From contig CALBVI010000226.1 of assembly GCA_937969395.1 (NCBI GenBank), forward strand, positions 1-8,838: DNA of 8,838 nucleotides, written 5' to 3'. Source of the DNA: an uncultured Spongiibacteraceae bacterium (GTDB taxonomy: Bacteria; Pseudomonadota; Gammaproteobacteria; Pseudomonadales; Dasaniaceae). Below, piece after piece: positions 6,548-8,838 of this stretch; position 1 is the stretch's first letter, and every line of letters begins with the position of its first letter. Made by a program: the position numbers and the translations under genes. Under the pieces are notes generated by a model. The model searched no databases. It was not told the DNA's origin and saw only the letters and a program-made list of their open reading frames with translations.

Positions 6548-6585
6548 GTGAACTACCCATAAACTTACACCATGGGTAGTATCAC
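6548..6585. terminator. Hairpin between convergent SCO and sensor-kinase genes
   Basis: GTGA plus ACTACCCAT (6548-6560) pairs with ATGGGTAGT, a bulged A, then TCAC (6572-6585), giving 13 base pairs around an 11-base loop. It lies after the SCO stop and overlaps the last codons and stop of the convergent kinase gene. Neither strand has a T-run directly after it, so it may slow or end transcription in both directions, or protect RNA ends, rather than act as a standard terminator. Confidence 0.45.
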
Positions 6586-7932
6586 TAATACAGTAAAGCC
6601 CTCCGGTTGATTCACTAATTTTAAATCACCACCATGGTGACGAATAATCGTTCTCGCAATCGACATCCCAAGCCCAGTACCGCCGGTTTTTCGGTTGCGA
6701 GAATCTTCAAGCCGTACAAAAGGTTCAAAAATACGCTCGTGCATATCCTCGGGTATACCTTCGCCTTTGTCATGAATAGCTATGTGTAATTCATCAACAT
6801 TAACCGTTAACGTCACTTTTGCTTCATAGCCATAATTAACCGCATTATTAATCAGGTTGGTAACTGCGCGCTTTAACGCTTTACCTCTGCAAAAATACGT
6901 GCAACGTTCATGTTGAACATATTCCACTTTTAAACCAGTTTCTAAAAGGTCATCACAGATACTGGCAAGCAAAGCACTAATGTCGATTTCTTTATTATCT
7001 TCTTCAATATTTGACTCACGTACAAACTCTAACGACGCCTGAGTAATGACTTCCATATCACTTAAAGTTTCTAGCAGTTTATCTTTGTCTTCACTGTCCG
7101 GTAACAACTCCAACCGCAGTCGCATCGTTGTAATCGGCGTGTGTAAATCATGTGATACTGCGGCCATTAAAAATAATCTATCTTTAATATAAAGGTTTAA
7201 TTTCTCCTGCATATTATTAAAAGCAAGAATGGTTTGCTTAACCTCTTCGGGACCTGATGGTGTCACTTCACTTAATTCACCTCGCGAAAATTTATTCGCT
7301 GCTTGCGATAAGCTTTTAAGTGGATTGGTAATACGTCGCAACATTAAACCGGTAATAACAATGACAGATATCAAAGTCATAAAAAGCGTCGGAAAAATTC
7401 TTTCAATCAGTACATAGGATGGCGGGCCAAGATTAAAATAAAAATTCAACCATACTTTATCGTCAAGCTGGGTACTGACATAAAGGTTGCTTTCACATAG
7501 TTCAGGTGTGAATGGTTGTTGCCGTACTGATTCACTATCATGCTTGCAATAAGCGCGACTCGACACTCTGCTCGTTACCGCAATACGCTCTAAAGAAATC
7601 TCCATGATATCGGCAAAGCGTTGTTGCAACTCAGGTAAATAAAACTCATCTTTTGTTCGCCAAGGTGAATCTGCTAATAGCACAGCCCTATCGGTATCCG
7701 TGATGGCACGTATTGCCAGATCACGCTGTTCCGGTGCAATCAAATTTAATAATTTCACTGAATTAGTTGTGCTTTCGAGTAGTAGCCGACGGTCAATAGC
7801 CGTTTGAATCGTGGCGCTATGATTATAAACGAGCAATAAGCTGATCACTTGACTAAGTACTACAGCAATCGTAAACAGTAAGGCTAGTTGCCACTGTGTT
7901 GCTTGTAGCCATCGCGGCATAGACCATTTCAC
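6565..7932 (-). CDS. EnvZ-type sensor histidine kinase
   Basis: A 455-residue inner-membrane kinase: first membrane helix at about 14-36, periplasmic sensor domain 37-177, second helix about 178-198, and HAMP linker 199-250. The H-box is AAVSHDLHTPITTMRLRLE with phospho-accepting His261, and the ATP-binding domain has N-box NLINNAVNYG (359-368), G1 DKGEGIPE (388-395), F-box IFEPF and G2 GGTGLGMS (417-424). All catalytic motifs are intact. The start is GTG at 7932, sharing GTGA with the stop of the regulator gene (four-base overlap, 7929-7932), so translation is coupled; a GAGG stands about ten bases upstream. The H-box resembles the EnvZ subgroup. The periplasmic domain has two Cys (129, 146) and is not a fold I recognise, so the signal is unknown. 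It should phosphorylate the regulator encoded just before it. Confidence 0.93.
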   Translation of the reverse strand: MKWSMPRWLQATQWQLALLFTIAVVLSQVISLLLVYNHSATIQTAIDRRLLLESTTNSVKLLNLIAPEQRDLAIRAITDTDRAVLLADSPWRTKDEFYLPELQQRFADIMEISLERIAVTSRVSSRAYCKHDSESVRQQPFTPELCESNLYVSTQLDDKVWLNFYFNLGPPSYVLIERIFPTLFMTLISVIVITGLMLRRITNPLKSLSQAANKFSRGELSEVTPSGPEEVKQTILAFNNMQEKLNLYIKDRLFLMAAVSHDLHTPITTMRLRLELLPDSEDKDKLLETLSDMEVITQASLEFVRESNIEEDNKEIDISALLASICDDLLETGLKVEYVQHERCTYFCRGKALKRAVTNLINNAVNYGYEAKVTLTVNVDELHIAIHDKGEGIPEDMHERIFEPFVRLEDSRNRKTGGTGLGMSIARTIIRHHGGDLKLVNQPEGFTVLVILPMV

Positions 7933-8645
7933 AAGTGTTCTACCTCTACACTAAAGCGATAACCATCACCCCATACTGTGGTAATCAGCAGTGGTGTTTT
8001 TGGATCGCGTTCAATTTTGTGGCGTAATCGGCTCACCTGATTATCGATGCTACGGTCTAACGCCTTTGTTTCTCTGCCCTGACTTAAATCCAATAACTGA
8101 TCGCGGCTTAACACCCGCTTAGGTCTTGATAAAAACACACTCAACAAAGCATATTCGGCAGAAGATAGTGGCACGATCACGTCGCTGTCATCGGTCAATT
8201 CTCGATGGTCCGTATCAAGTACCCATCGCTCGAACCTTAGTTTGGAACTGGGTAATTCTTCGCTGGGAGGCACGCTGTTAACCCGCCTTAATACAGTTTT
8301 AATCCGCGCTATAAGTTCACGAGGACCAAAAGGTTTACACAGATAGTCATCTGCACCCATTTCTAGGCCAATAACACGATCAGTCTCTTCTCTTAATGCG
8401 GTCAATAAAATAATAGGTATCGCACTGGTTTCTCTTAAGTGACGGCACAAACTTAGGCCATCTTCTCCAGGCATCATAATATCTAATACCACCAGTGATA
8501 TTTTATTATCGGCGATAATACGACGTGCCTGCTGAGCATCCGCAGCCAACGTAACTCGATAGCTATGTTGCTGCAGGTGGCGTCTCAACAAATCACGAAT
8601 ATCTTGATGATCGTCAACAACGAGTATATGCGGACCAGTACTCAT
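7929..8645 (-). CDS. OmpR-family response regulator
   Basis: A 238-residue regulator. The receiver domain (about 5-120) has acidic residues Asp11/Asp12, phospho-acceptor Asp55 in VVLDIMMPGEDG, Thr82 in ILLTALREE, and Lys104 in YLCKPFGPREL. The C-terminal winged helix (about 136-233) includes PLSSAEYALLSVF, the recognition-helix segment DRSIDNQVSRLRHKIE, and a closing TVWGDGYRF. Length and domain order are those of OmpR/PhoB regulators. It is the first gene of a two-gene operon with the sensor kinase, whose GTG start overlaps its TGA. The ATG at 8645 begins only a few residues ahead of the first receiver strand; the upstream ribosome site (AGG about 12 bases away) is weak. Target genes cannot be read from sequence; neighbouring envelope genes or a gene beyond the right edge are candidates. 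Confidence 0.94.
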   Translation of the reverse strand: MSTGPHILVVDDHQDIRDLLRRHLQQHSYRVTLAADAQQARRIIADNKISLVVLDIMMPGEDGLSLCRHLRETSAIPIILLTALREETDRVIGLEMGADDYLCKPFGPRELIARIKTVLRRVNSVPPSEELPSSKLRFERWVLDTDHRELTDDSDVIVPLSSAEYALLSVFLSRPKRVLSRDQLLDLSQGRETKALDRSIDNQVSRLRHKIERDPKTPLLITTVWGDGYRFSVEVEHL

Positions 8646-8721
8646 GTTTTATATGTACCTAAATTAAGCGAAGACCTAATGAAACTTTCCTTACCAAACC
8701 TATGCCTTACACAGTAGAGCC

Positions 8722-8751
8722 ATTATAATGATTAAAATCTAGCCTTGTCCG
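8722..8751 (-). promoter_or_regulatory. Promoter of the two-component operon
   Basis: On the minus strand a perfect -10 TATAAT (8727-8722) lies 18 bases after CGGACA (8751-8746, 4 of 6 to TTGACA). Initiation near 8715 would give a leader of about 70 bases before the regulator ATG. The -10 box alone is consensus; the -35 is moderate, consistent with an activator-aided promoter. Confidence 0.5.
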
Positions 8752-8769
8752 CATATCTAAACAACGAAT

Positions 8770-8815
8770 TTGTATCAAGTTGTCACAAATTACAGGTTGA
8801 CACACTTTGATACAA
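8770..8815. repeat. Nested 46-bp imperfect inverted repeat upstream of the response regulator
   Basis: TTGTATCAA (8770-8778) and its exact complement TTGATACAA (8807-8815) are separated by 28 bases. Inside lies a second pair, TGTCA (8781-8785) and TGACA (8798-8802), on nearly the same centre. It starts about 19 bases upstream of the -35 of the two-component operon. A TTGACA at 8797-8802 on the plus strand could also serve a divergent gene beyond the window, though only a weak -10 (GCTTAT, 8820-8825) is visible. It probably binds a dimeric or tetrameric regulator. Confidence 0.5.
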
Positions 8816-8838
8816 TTTAGCTTATTCCTGAAATATTT

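Overview
The window looks like chromosomal DNA from a Gram-negative bacterium, most likely a marine gammaproteobacterium. This is inferred from lipoprotein signals, a LacI-controlled glycoside hydrolase/sulfatase/sugar-permease cluster of the kind used on sulfated algal polysaccharides, and an EnvZ/OmpR-type two-component pair. There are no rRNA, tRNA, IS or CRISPR features, and no stretch above 300 bases lacks a gene.

Left region (1-4261): the remains of a polysaccharide-utilisation locus. On the minus strand an intact family 3 glycoside hydrolase lipoprotein (967-3021) overlaps the start of a type I sulfatase (335-980). The sulfatase is a pseudogene: it has a one-base frameshift just before its CSPSR active-site motif, and its last half or more is missing. 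At about 335-341 it runs directly into the middle of a FucP-type sugar permease gene that has lost its 5' part and leaves the window on the left. Divergent from the hydrolase is an intact LacI-family repressor (3245-4261). Between them lies a perfect 32-bp palindrome that carries a TTGACA -35 element on each strand, a strong candidate operator for hydrolase control and autoregulation.

Middle region (4435-6512): three plus-strand genes overlapping by 17 and 26 bases. They encode a YHYH-domain lipoprotein, a membrane-anchored protein with five exactly 24-residue MORN-type repeats, and a SCO1/SenC-family protein with an intact CxxxC + His copper site. The last gene is clearly more AT-rich than its surroundings. 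I infer an envelope module that may handle copper or redox chemistry; this trio is the best candidate here for a little-described system.

Right region (6565-8645): a minus-strand operon with an OmpR-type response regulator followed by a four-base-overlapping sensor kinase that starts with GTG. It converges on the SCO gene, with a strong hairpin between the two. The regulator has a recognisable promoter, and an unexplained 46-bp nested inverted repeat lies further upstream near the right edge.

The repressor, hydrolase and operator are intact while transport and desulfation are broken, so the left locus looks partly decayed. The middle trio and the two-component system look complete. A link between those two is possible from position only.
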